Source: Pteria penguin
Taxonomy: Eukaryota > Mollusca > Bivalvia > Pterioida > Pteriidae
DNA: 64,000 nt
Direction of reading: 5' to 3'
Assembly (NCBI GenBank): GCA_035048485.1
Contig: CM068581.1
Span: forward strand, 61,605,393 to 61,669,392
The stretch's first letter is position 1. Each line of letters opens with the position of its first letter. Both the position numbers and the translations under genes were made by a program. A model generated the notes under the pieces. That model did no database searches and was not told the origin of the DNA. It saw only the letters and a program-made list of their open reading frames with translations. Below, one piece after another: positions 12,060 through 23,328 of the stretch.

Positions 12060-15000
12060 CGGTAGATACCCTCATTCCCTATCATGCTACCAATTTTCAC
12101 ATCTCTACCTTCTTTAATAAGCGAGCTTTAGCTGAAACCATTTCATTAAACATTAATGAACTTTATGTGACGTTGAAAGCATCACTTTAAAGGGGGTTGT
12201 CGTGTTTAAACCTAAATAACTCGAAAACGGTAAGAGTTAGCGAAAATTTGATGGCAATGTTATGCATATAAATTTTCGCGCAGAATCGATTGCAACAATC
12301 CCCGATTCGATAAGATGAAAATTAATGGAGTTATGACGTCATTTACAAAGTATGACGTCATTTTCAGGAATTTGGTACCATGCCAATTCCCTTTTGTCAG
12401 TCGGTAGATATTTGCATTTTCTTTTATGCTACCAAATTTCATACCTCTAGCTTTATCAATAAGCGAGACACAGGTACCTGAAGTTTTAAATTGTATTTTC
12501 AGGAAAGGCCAAACACTGAACTTTGACCGCAAATATCTCGAAAACGGTAAGAGATATCGAAATTCTGTTGCCAGTATTTACCCTTTTACTTTTTCACGCA
12601 GAATCGATTCCAACCGTCCCCGCCTCGATCCGATGAAAAATAAGGGAGATATGACGTCATTTACAAAGTATGACGTCATTTTCAGGAATTTGGTACCATG
12701 CCAATTCCCTTTTGTCAGTCGGTAGATATTTGCATTCTCTTTTATGCTACCAAATTTCATACCTCTAGCTTTATCAATAAGCGAGACACAGGTACCTGAA
12801 GTTTTAAATTGTATTTTCAGGAAAGGCCAAACACTGAACTTTGACCGCAAATATCTCGAAAACGGTAAGAGATATCGAAAATCTGAGACCAGACCTGTCT
12901 CCTTTAACTACTTTTTCACGCAGAATCGATTGCAACAATCCCCGATTCGATACGATGAAAAATAAGGGAGTTATGACGTCATTTAGAAAAGTATGACGTC
13001 ATTTTCAGGAATTTGGCACCTTGCCAATTCCCTTTTGTCAGTCGGTAGATATTTGCATTCTCTTTTATGCTACCAAATTTCATACCTCTAGCTTTATCAA
13101 TAAGCGAGACACAGGTACCTGAAGTTTTAAATTGTATTTTCAGGAAAGGCCAAACACTGAACTTTGACCGCAAATATCTCGAAAACGGTAAGAGATATCG
13201 AAAATCTGAGACCAGACCTTTCTCCTTTAACTACTTTTTCACGCAGAATCGATTGCAACAATCCCCGATTCGATACGATGAAAAATAAGGGAGTTATGAC
13301 GTCATTTAGAAAAGTATGACGTCATTTTCAGGAATTTGGCACCTTGCCAATTCCCTTTTGTCAGTCGGTAGATATTTGCATTCTCTTTTATGCTACCAAA
13401 TTTCATACCTCTAGCTTTATCAATAAGCGAGACACAGGTACCTGAAGTTTTAAATTGTATTTTCAGGAAAGGCCAAACACTGAACTTTGACCGCAAATAT
13501 CTCGAAAACGGTAAGAGATATCGAAATTCTGTTGCCATATTTACCCTTTTACTTTTTCACGCAGAATCGATTCCAACCGTCCCCGCCTCGATCCGATGAA
13601 AAATAAGGGAGATATGACGTCATTTACAAAGTATGACGTCATTTTCAGGAATTTGGTACCATGCCAATTCCCTTTTGTCAGTCGGTAGATATTTGCATTC
13701 TCTTTTATGCTACCAAATTTCATACCTCTAGCTTTATCAATAAGCGAGACACAGGTACCTGAAGTTTTAAATTGTATTTTCAGGAAAGGCCAAACACTGA
13801 ACTTTGACCGCAAATATCTCGAAAACGGTAAGAGATATCGAAAATCTGAGACCAGACCTTTCTCCTTTAACTACTTTTTCACGCAGAATCGATTGCAACA
13901 ATCCCCGATTCGATACGATGAAAAATAAGGGAGTTATGACGTCATTTAGAAAAGTATGACGTCATTTTCAGGAATTTGGCACCTTGCCAATTCCCTTTTG
14001 TCAGTCGGTAGATATTTGCATTCTCTTTTATGCTACCAAATTTCATACCTCTAGCTTTATCAATAAGCGAGACACAGGTACCTGAAGTTTTAAATTGTAT
14101 TTTCAGGAAAGGCCAAACACTGAACTTTGACCGCAAATATCTCGAAAACGGTAAGAGATATCGAAATTCTGTTGCTGGTACTTACCCTTTTACTTTTTCA
14201 CGCAGAATCGATTCCAACCGTCCCCGCCTCGATCCGATGAAAAATAAGGGAGATATGACGTCATTTACAAAGTATGACGTCATTTTCAGGAATTTGGCTC
14301 CATGCCAAATTCCTCTTGTCAGTCGGTAGATATTCTCAATCTCTATCATGCTACCAAATTTCACACCTCTATCTTCCTCAATAAGCGAGCTATAGGCGAA
14401 AACATTTCATGAATAATTAATGAGTGTTGATGACGTCACAAACATCACTTTAAAGGGGGTTGTCGTGTTCAAACGCAAATAACTCGAGAACCGTAAGAGT
14501 TAGCGAAAATCTGAGAACACTTTACTGGTAGGTATTTGAACGCTCTATCGAATGGAAGAAACCCGATCAAAATCCGACTGCAAATAAAGTCGCTAGACCT
14601 TGCCAAAGATTTGATTCGAAAATTTTCAATAATTTCAAAAATATTGGCAGCATGCCATTTTCATTCTAGAGGTAGATTAAGAATGTGGAAACATGTTTAG
14701 ATATAAAATTTCATGCCGATATCTCATTTAATAAGAGAGATATTAACGTATGAATATTTAATTAGCTTTGATGACGTCATAGCGAATTTTCCCACGCTCA
14801 TTGTGACTTTATTTATGGTCCGATTTCAAAAATTTTTCATATTCCAAATCAGACCATTAAAATCTTTCATCCTACCGTCTAAAATCTAAGATTGAAATAT
14901 TTTTTTTGAAATGAAAACAATCGGGTCAAGGTCAACTTTTTCGGGGTAGAGCTACGAAATTGACGCAGTGACATAAAATCTTGCATCTCCTTTTCTGAAT

Positions 15001-16895
15001 CGAATGCTGAAAATTTCATTCCAATCGGACAAATAATAAGGAAGATATAGCGATTCAAAATTTTGGCGTCGTAGGTGGCGCTGCGCGCTTATAAGCGGTA
15101 ATATAGAAAATTAAAAAAATCAAATCTTGAAAATTTAATTTCGAATCGAACACTGAAAACAGAATAGTAATATCTTTAATAATGAGTGATTTCTGAGCCG
15201 TCACAAAAAAAAAAACGGATGAAGAATAATAATAATAATAAGAAGAAAAGACAGTAGAATAATAAAAGGTTTCACAAGTGAAACTTGTGAAACCTAATAA
15301 TAATAAGAAAAGACAGTAGAATAATAAAAGGTTTCACAAGTGAAACTTGTGAAACCTAATAATAAGAAAAGACAGTAGAATAATAAAAGGTTTCACAAGT
15401 GAAACTTGTGAAACCTAACTAGAAACGAGCTCGTTGCTAAAGCAACGAGTAGGTTTCACAAGTTAAAGTCGAAGCAGCGAAGCTGGGATCTCCTACTCTA
15501 ATACACAATTCTTTTTCACGATCCAGATATCTGATCTTTAGTGATGGTATCCACATTGCGCAATCTACTTGCAGAAATTGTAAGTAACGGCGACTTACAT
15601 TATATACATTATACTGAAGCCTACGTCGTACAATATCGACTACTCTTGACCATATATTTGAAACAAGAAACATGTAGGACAGTCACACTTAGTACAATCT
15701 GCACGTGTGACCTAGATATCCAGTCCTTACTCCCCGCTTTATGTTGTTTATTTGTTAACTTACGCAAGGTATTTCGCGTGTACAGATGTTTGACCTTGAA
15801 ACGCCACTCTGCTGGAATAAACTCCTCGCGATGGCCTTTAGTAATGCCGCTTTCCGCAATATACAAAACAAAGACTTGACAATGTCTCGTATTCCACAGG
15901 TAAAGCACTGTAACTCGTGATTAATTCACACACGTTTGAAGTCCTGTATAACAGCGGCGCTGTGCGAGGTATTAAGCAAAGCAAATTCACCGCGCTTCTC
16001 TAATGTGTAATGCCGACGCTCGGAGAAGATTTCTTTATAGCCTTGTTCAGCAGTAGCTCGTAGAATGTAGATATTGTGGTTTTTTTTTTCGTTTTTTTTT
16101 TTTGGGGGAGGGGGGGGGGTTGTTGGTTGTTTTTGTTTTTGTTTTTGTTTTTTTTTTTTTTGTTTAAGAATTCGAATGCATAATACTTTCTCAAACTCTA
16201 TTTTATAGAAAGCACTTTAAATCGCGATTGAATTAATCGCGAGTTACTGCGCCTTGTCCATGGAAGAAAGTCCTATATCACAGCGGTGTCGTGCAAGGTA
16301 TTAAGCAAGGCAAATTGACCGCGCTTCTGAAGATATGTTTATTGCGTTGTTCATCAGTAGAGTGCCCAAAATTTGATTTTTGTTTAAGAAATCGAAATCA
16401 AAATGCTTTCTCAAACTCTTGTTTTTATAATTTGTTCATACGACGAATAAAAAATACTTGAAAGTTACGCAAGTAAGATATTTTTATAAAAAAATCTTTA
16501 AATTGCTCACTTTCAAATACCGGGAAACATGTTTCATAGTAAAATCGTTACGGAAAATCGTTTCGTAATGTTTTGGAAACTAAAAGACTAAAAATAAGAC
16601 AGTTTTGAACATTACGTAATTTTTAAAAAACTTTAAATTGAAATAGAGGCCAAACTAAAAGAGATAGATAATATCGGCCGATGAAAGTTCTAAAGATATG
16701 AACCTAGAGAACATAACAGTGAAAATTTGAGAGATCTACCATTAAAACTAAAAGCTACATACGCGAAAATCGAAAAATATTAAATCTTACGTAATTCTCT
16801 TAAAACGTCGTATATTTCGAAAAATTTTTTCATTAAACGGGAGTATCTGTCTGTGAGAATGAATAGCCGAAAGATGAAATTTCAAAGTAAAGAGT
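12060..16895 (+). repeat. Macrosatellite unit 4 (6 standard monomers, 3 hairpin repeats)
   Basis: This is the longest unit. Monomer boxes lie at 12426, 12744, 13067, 13390, 13707 and 14030, with spacings of 318, 323, 323, 317 and 323. The 317/318 and 323 spacings recur in an ordered way. This suggests that a two- or three-monomer block was duplicated. The ~85-bp segment that is doubled in other units is single here (about 15760-15835). Confidence 0.9.
15240..15417 (+). repeat. Hairpin-bearing tandem repeat, 3 copies
   Basis: Three copies of the repeat seen at 3338-3820, with intact 13-bp stems, lie just before the CTCGTTGC hairpin of unit 4. Confidence 0.88.
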
Positions 16896-19800
16896 CGGTA
16901 GATACCCTCATTCCCTATCATGCTACCAATTTTTCACATCTCTACCTTCTTTAATAAGCGAGCTTTAGCTGAAACCATTTCATTAAACATTAATGAACTT
17001 TATGTGACGTTGAAAGCATCACTTTAAAGGGGGTTGTCGTGTTTAAACCTAAATAACTCGAAAACGGTAAGAGTTAGCGAAAATTTGATGGCAATGTTAT
17101 GCATATAAATTTTCGCGCAGAATCGATTGCAACAATCCCCGATTCGATAAGATGAAAATTAATGGAGTTATGACGTCATTTACAAAGTATGACGTCATTT
17201 TCAGGAATTTGGTACCATGCCAATTCCCTTTTGTCAGTCGGTAGATATTTGCATTCTCTTTTATGCTACCAAATTTCATACCTCTAGCTTTATCAATAAG
17301 CGAGACACAGGTACCTGAAGTTTTAAATTGTATTTTCAGGAAAGGCCAAACACTGAACTTTGACCGCAAATATCTCGAAAACGGTAAGAGATATCGAAAT
17401 TCTGTTGCTGGTATTTATCATTTTACTTTTTCACGCAGAATCGATTCCAACCGTCCCCGCCTCGATCCGATGAAAAATAAGGGAGATATGACGTCATTTA
17501 CAAAGTATGACGTCATTTTCAGGAATTTGGTACCATGCCAATTCCCTTTTGTCAGTCGGTAGATATTTGCATTCTCTTTTATGCTACCAAATTTCATACC
17601 TCTAGCTTTATCAATAAGCGAGACACAGGTACCTGAATTTTTAAATTGTATTTTCAGGAAAGGCCAAACACTGAACTTTGACCGCAAATATCTCGAAAAC
17701 GGTAAGAGATATCGAAAATCTGAGACCAGACCTTTCTCCTTTAACTACTTTTTCACGCAGAATCGATTGCAACAATCCCCGATTCGATACGATGAAAAAT
17801 AAGGGAGTTATGACGTCATTTAGAAAAGTATGACGTCATTTTCAGGAATTTGGCACCTTGCCAATTCCCTTTTGTCAGTCGGTAGATATTTGCATTCTCT
17901 TTTATGCTACCAAATTTCATACCTCTAGCTTTATCAATAAGCGAGACACAGGTACCTGAAGTTTTAAATTGTATTTTCAGGAAAGGCCAAACACTGAACT
18001 TTGACCGCAAATATCTCGAAAACGGTAAGAGATATCGAAATTCTGTTGCTGGTACTTACCATTTTACTTTTTCACGCAGAATCGATTCCAACCGTCCCCG
18101 CCTCGATCCGATGAAAAATAAGGGAGATATGACGTCATTTACAAAGTATGACGTCATTTTCAGGAATTTGGCTCCATGCCAAATTCCTCTTGTCAGTCGG
18201 TAGATATTCTCAATCTCTATCATGCTACCAAATTTCACACCTCTATCTTCCTCAATAAGCGAGCTATAGGCGAAAACATTTCATGAATAATTAATGAGTG
18301 TTGATGACGTCACAAACATCACTTTAAAGGGGGTTGTCGTGTTCAAACGCAAATAACTCGAGAACCGTAAGAGTTAGCGAAAATCTGAGAACACTTTACT
18401 GGTAGGTATTTGAACGCTCTATCGAATGGAAGAAACCCGATCAAAATCCGACTGCAAATAAAGTCGCTAGACCTTGCCAAAGATTTGATTCGAAAATTTT
18501 CAATAATTTCAAAAATATTGGCAGCATGCCATTTTCATTCTAGAGGTAGATTAAGAATGTGGAAACATGTTTAGATATAAAATTTCATGCCGATATCTCA
18601 TTTAATAAGAGAGATATTAACGTATGAATATTTAATTAGCTTTGATGACGTCATAGCGAATTTTCCCACGCTCATTGTGACTTTATTTATGGTCCGATTT
18701 CAAAAATTTTTCATATTCCAAATCAGACCATTAAAATCTTTCATCCTACTGTCTAAAATCTAAGATTGAAATATTTTTTTTGAAATGAAAACAATCGGGT
18801 CAAGGTCAACTTTTTCGGGGTAGAGCTACGAAATTGACGCAGTGACATAAAATCTTGCATCTCCTTTTCTGAATCGAATGCTGAAAATTTCATTCCAATC
18901 GGACAAATAATAAGGAAGATATAGCGATTCAAAATTTTGGCGTCGTAGGTGGCGCTGCGCGCTTATAAGCGGTAATTTAGAAAATTAAAAAAAATCAAAT
19001 CTTGAAAATTTAATTTCGAATCGAACACTGAAAACAGAATAGTAATATCTTTAATAATGAGTGATTTCTGAGCCGTCACAAAAAAAAAAACGGATGAAGA
19101 ATAATAATAATAACTAGAAACGAGCTCGTTGCTAAAGCAACGAGTAGGTTTCACAAGTTAAAGTCGAAGCAGCGAAGCTGAGATCTCCTACTCTAATACA
19201 AAATTCTTTTTCACGATCCAGACATCTGATCTTTAGTGATGGTATCCACATTGCGCAATCTACTTGCAGAAATTGTAGGTAACGGCGACTTACATTATAC
19301 ACATTATACTGAAGCCTACATCGCACAATATCGACTACTCTTGACCATGTATTTGAAACAAGAAACATGTAGGACAATCACACTTAGTACAATCTGCACG
19401 TGTAACCTAGATCTTCAGTCCTTACTGCCCGCTTTATGTTGTTTATTTATTAACTTACGCAAGGTATTTCGCGTGTACAGATGTTTGACCTTGAATCGCT
19501 TCTCTGCTGGAATAAACAATTCTCCTCGCGATGAACTTACGCAAGTTATTTCGCGTGTACAGATGTTTGACCTTGAATCGCCACTCTGCTGGAATAAACA
19601 ATTCTCCTCGCGATGGCCTTTAGTAATGCCGCTTTCCCCAATATACAAAAGAAAGACTTGACAATGTCTCGTATTCCACAGGTAAAGCACTGTAACTGGC
19701 GATTAATTCACACACGTTTGAAGTCCTGTATAACAGCGGCGCAGTGCGAGGTATTAAGCAAGGCAAATTCACCGCGCTTCTCTAATGTGTAATGCCGACG

Positions 19801-20677
19801 CTCGGAGAAGATTTCTTTATAGCCTTGTTCAGCAGTAGCTCGTAGAATGTAAATTTGCTTTTTTTTCTCCTTCTTTTTTTTTTTTTTTTGTTTTTTTTTT
19901 TTGGGGGGGGGGGGTGGGTGTTTTTTTTTTTTTGTTTTTTTTTTGTTTAAGAATTCGAATGCATAATACTTTCTCAAACTCTATTTTATAGAAAGCACTT
20001 TAAATCGCGATTGAATTAATCGCGAGTTACTGCGCCTTGTCCATGGAAGAAGTCCTATATCACAGCGGTGTCGTGCAAGGTATTAAGCAAGGCAAATTGA
20101 CCGCGCTTCTGAAGATATGTTTATTGCGTTGTTCATCAGTAGAGTGCCCAAAATTTGATTTTTGTTTAAGAAATCGAAATCAAAATGCTTTCTCAAACTC
20201 TTGTTTTTATAATTTGTTCATACGACGAATAAAAAATACTTGAAAGTTACGCAAGTAAGATATTTTTATAAAAAAATCTTTAAATTGCTCACTTTCAAAT
20301 ACCGGGAAACATGTTTCATAGTAAAATCGTTACGGAAAATCGTTTCGTAATGTTTTGGAAACTAAAAGACTAAAAATAAGACAGTTTTGAACATTACGTA
20401 ATTTTTAAAAAACTTTAAATTGAAATAGAGGCCAAACTAAAAGAGATAGATAATATCGGCCGATGAAAGTTCTAAAGATATGAACCTAGAGAACATAACA
20501 GTGAAAATTTGAGAGATCTACCATTAAAACTAAAAGCTACATACGCGAAAATCGAAAAATATTAAATCTTACGTAATTCTCTTAAAACGTCGTATATTTC
20601 GAAAAATTTTTTCATTAAACGGGAGTATGTGTCTGTGAGAATGAATAGCCGAAAGATGAAATTTCAAAGTAAAGAGT
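16896..20677 (+). repeat. Macrosatellite unit 5 (3 standard monomers, no hairpin repeat)
   Basis: Monomer boxes lie at 17263, 17581 and 17904. There is no copy of the hairpin repeat before the CTCGTTGC hairpin near 19128. The T/G tract lies at about 19859-19945. Confidence 0.88.
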
Positions 20678-22696
20678 CGGTAGATACCCTCATTCCCTAT
20701 CATGCTACCAATTTTCACATCTCTACCTTTTTTAATAAGCGAGCTTTAGCTGAAACCATTTCATTAAACATTAATGAACTTTATGTGACGTTGAAAGCAT
20801 CACTTTAAAGGGGGTTGTCGTGTTTAAACCTAAATAACTCGAAAACGGTAAGAGTTAGCGAAAATTTGATGGCAATGTTATGCATATAAATTTTCGCGCA
20901 GAATCGATTGCAACAATCCCCGATTCGATAAGATGAAAATTAATGGAGTTATGACGTCATTTACAAAGTATGACGTCATTTTCAGGAATTTGGTACCATG
21001 CCAATTCCCTTTTGTCAGTCGGTAGATATTTGCATTTTCTTTTATGCTACCAAATTTCATACCTCTAGCTTTATCAATAAGCGAGACACAGGTACCTGAA
21101 GTTTTAAATTGTATTTTCAGGAAAGGCCAAACACTGAACTTTGACCGCAAATATCTCGAAAACGGTAAGAGATATCGAAAATCTGAGACCAGACCTTTCT
21201 CCTTTAACTACTTTTTCACGCAGAATCGATTGCAACAATCCCCGATTCGATACGATGAAAAATAAGGGAGTTATGACGTCATTTAGAAAAGTATGACGTC
21301 ATTTTCAGGAATTTGGCACCTTGCCAATTCCCTTTTGTCAGTCGGTAGATATTTGCATTCTCTTTTATGCTACCAAATTTCATACCTCTAGCTTTATCAA
21401 TAAGCGAGACACAGGTACCTGAAGTTTTAAATTGTATTTTCAGGAAAGGCCAAACACTGAACTTTGACCGCAAATATCTCGAATACGGTAAGAGATATCG
21501 AAATTCTGTTGCTGCTATTTACCATTTTACTTTTTCACGCAGAATCGATTCCAACCGTCCCCGCCTCGATCCGATGAAAAATAAGGGAGATATGACGTCA
21601 TTTACAAAGTATGACGTCATTTTCAGGAATTTGGCTCCATGCCAAATTCCTCTTGTCAGTCGGTAGATATTCTCAATCTCTATCATGCTACCAAATTTCA
21701 CACCTCTATCTTCCTCAATAAGCGAGCTATAGGCGAAAACATTTCATGAATAATTAATGAGTGTTGATGACGTCACAAACATCAATTTAAAGGGGGTTGT
21801 CGTGTTCAAACGCAAATAACTCGAGAACCGTAAGAGTTAGCGATAATCTGAGAACACTCTACAGGTAGGTATTTGAACGCTCTATCGAATGGAAGAAACC
21901 CGATCAAAATCCGACTGCAAATAAAGTCGCTAGACCTTGCCAAAGATTTGATTCGAAAATTTTCAATAATTTCAAAAATATTGGCAGCATGCCATTTTCA
22001 TTCTAGAGGTAGATTAAGAATGTGGAAACATGTTTAGATATAAAATTTCATGCCGATATCTCATTTAATAAGAGAGATATTAACGTATGAATATTTAATT
22101 AGCTTTGATGACGTCATAGCGAATTTTCCCACGCTCATTGTGACTTTATTTATGGTCCGATTTCAAAAATTTTTCATATTCCAAATCAGACCATTAAAAT
22201 CTTTCATCCTACTGTCTAAAATCTAAGATTGAAATATTTTTTTTGAAATGAAAACAATCGGGTCAAGGTCAACTTTTTCGGGGTAGAGCTACGAAATTGA
22301 CGCAGTGACATAAAATCTTGCATCTCCTTTTCTGAACCGAATGCTGAAAATTTCATTCCAATCGGACAAATAATAAGGAAGATATAGCGATTCAAAATTT
22401 TGGCGTCGTAGGTGGCGCTGCGCGCTTATAAGCGGTAATTTAGAAAATTAAAAAAATCAAATCTTGAAAATTTAATTTCGAATCGAACACTGAAAACAGA
22501 ATAGTAATATCTTTAATAATGAGTGATTTCTGAGCCGTCACAAAAAAAAAAACGGATGAAGAATAATAATAATAATAATAAGAAAAGACAGTAGAATAAT
22601 AAAAGGTTTCACAAGTGAAACTTGTGAAACCTAATAATAATAAGAAAAGACAGTAGAATAATAAAAGGTTTCACAAGTGAAACTTGTGAAACCTAA

Positions 22697-22697
<1 letters not shown>
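20678..22697 (+). repeat. Macrosatellite unit 6, truncated at the array end
   Basis: Monomer boxes lie at 21044 and 21367. The unit proceeds normally to two hairpin repeats (about 22578-22695) and then stops in an (AAT)n run. The CTCGTTGC hairpin and everything after it are missing, so the right edge of the array falls exactly at a trinucleotide microsatellite. Confidence 0.88.
22578..22695 (+). repeat. Hairpin-bearing tandem repeat, 2 copies, at the array end
   Basis: Two copies with intact stems are followed by (AAT)n rather than the usual 'ctagaaacgagctc' continuation. Confidence 0.88.

Positions 22698-22763
<66 letters not shown>
22697..22763. repeat. Palindromic (AAT)n(ATT)n microsatellite
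   Basis: A run of AAT triplets switches to ATT triplets, making one nearly perfect ~65-bp inverted repeat that could extrude as a hairpin. It marks the right edge of the macrosatellite. Confidence 0.9.
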
Positions 22764-22969
22764 TCTGGTCGTTGCATCTATATTTTGTCCGTGTAAGCTG
22801 TCAATTATTAAAAAAAAATATTGTAGTGAGGACACGAAGCCAAACGGCAACATTAATTTTTATTGTTAAAATAACATTCGGCGCCATGTAGTCTGGCATT
22901 CGACTCCATGTATAGCACCAGTAGTCTGCCATTTGTACCGACATTTCGCCGACATGGTGGCTTCTTATG

Positions 22970-22977
22970 TATATAAA
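22970..22977 (+). promoter_or_regulatory. Candidate TATA box for the PHD/vertnin-like gene
   Basis: TATATAAA lies about 350 bp before the gene's ATG, in one of the few non-repetitive stretches. A possible splice donor (AAG|GTATAG near 23048) and an acceptor-like 'cctcatattcag' (about 23106-23117) could place a short untranslated exon upstream. The surrounding AT-richness makes chance matches likely. Confidence 0.3.
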
Positions 22978-23130
22978 CTGGTTCACAAATAACATAGTAG
23001 ATAGACCATGTTGGTTCTTCGTCCGAAGCTGACAGGTGCTGTTGCAAAGGTATAGTTACTTTATATATACTTTATATATATACTATATTATTTTGTTAAT
23101 ATTTAACCTCATATTCAGCTCGGGTAGAAC

Positions 23131-23271
<141 letters not shown>

Positions 23272-23328
23272 CCTTTTGTTTGTATCGTTTACTCTGTATT
23301 ATAATAACGTTACGTACTTTTGGACAAT

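Larger units (their letters stand above)
1411..22697 (+). repeat. Macrosatellite array of six higher-order units
   Basis: About 21 kb consists of six near-identical units that start at the motif 'cggtagataccctcattcc' at 1434, 5395, 8916, 12060, 16896 and 20678. Complete unit lengths are about 3961, 3521, 3144, 4836 and 3782 bp; the sixth is cut short. In order, a unit holds: a diverged ~320-bp monomer; one to six standard ~320-bp monomers; a third diverged monomer; a ~600-bp block ending in an A-run; zero to eight hairpin repeats; the CTCGTTGC-TAAA-GCAACGAG hairpin; a ~650-bp block with a duplicated ~85-bp segment; a poly-T/poly-G tract; and ~700 bp of tail. Length differences come mostly from the monomer and hairpin-repeat copy numbers. 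Sequence between units differs by only scattered substitutions and short indels, so homogenisation looks recent. Open frames inside are short, recur in every unit and often run on both strands. I see no protein gene. Confidence 0.93.

Noticed and set aside
1799..22853. Many frames of 60-141 codons inside the macrosatellite
   Set aside because: They recur in every unit, overlap on opposite strands and carry no recognisable domain, so they follow from the repeat sequence.
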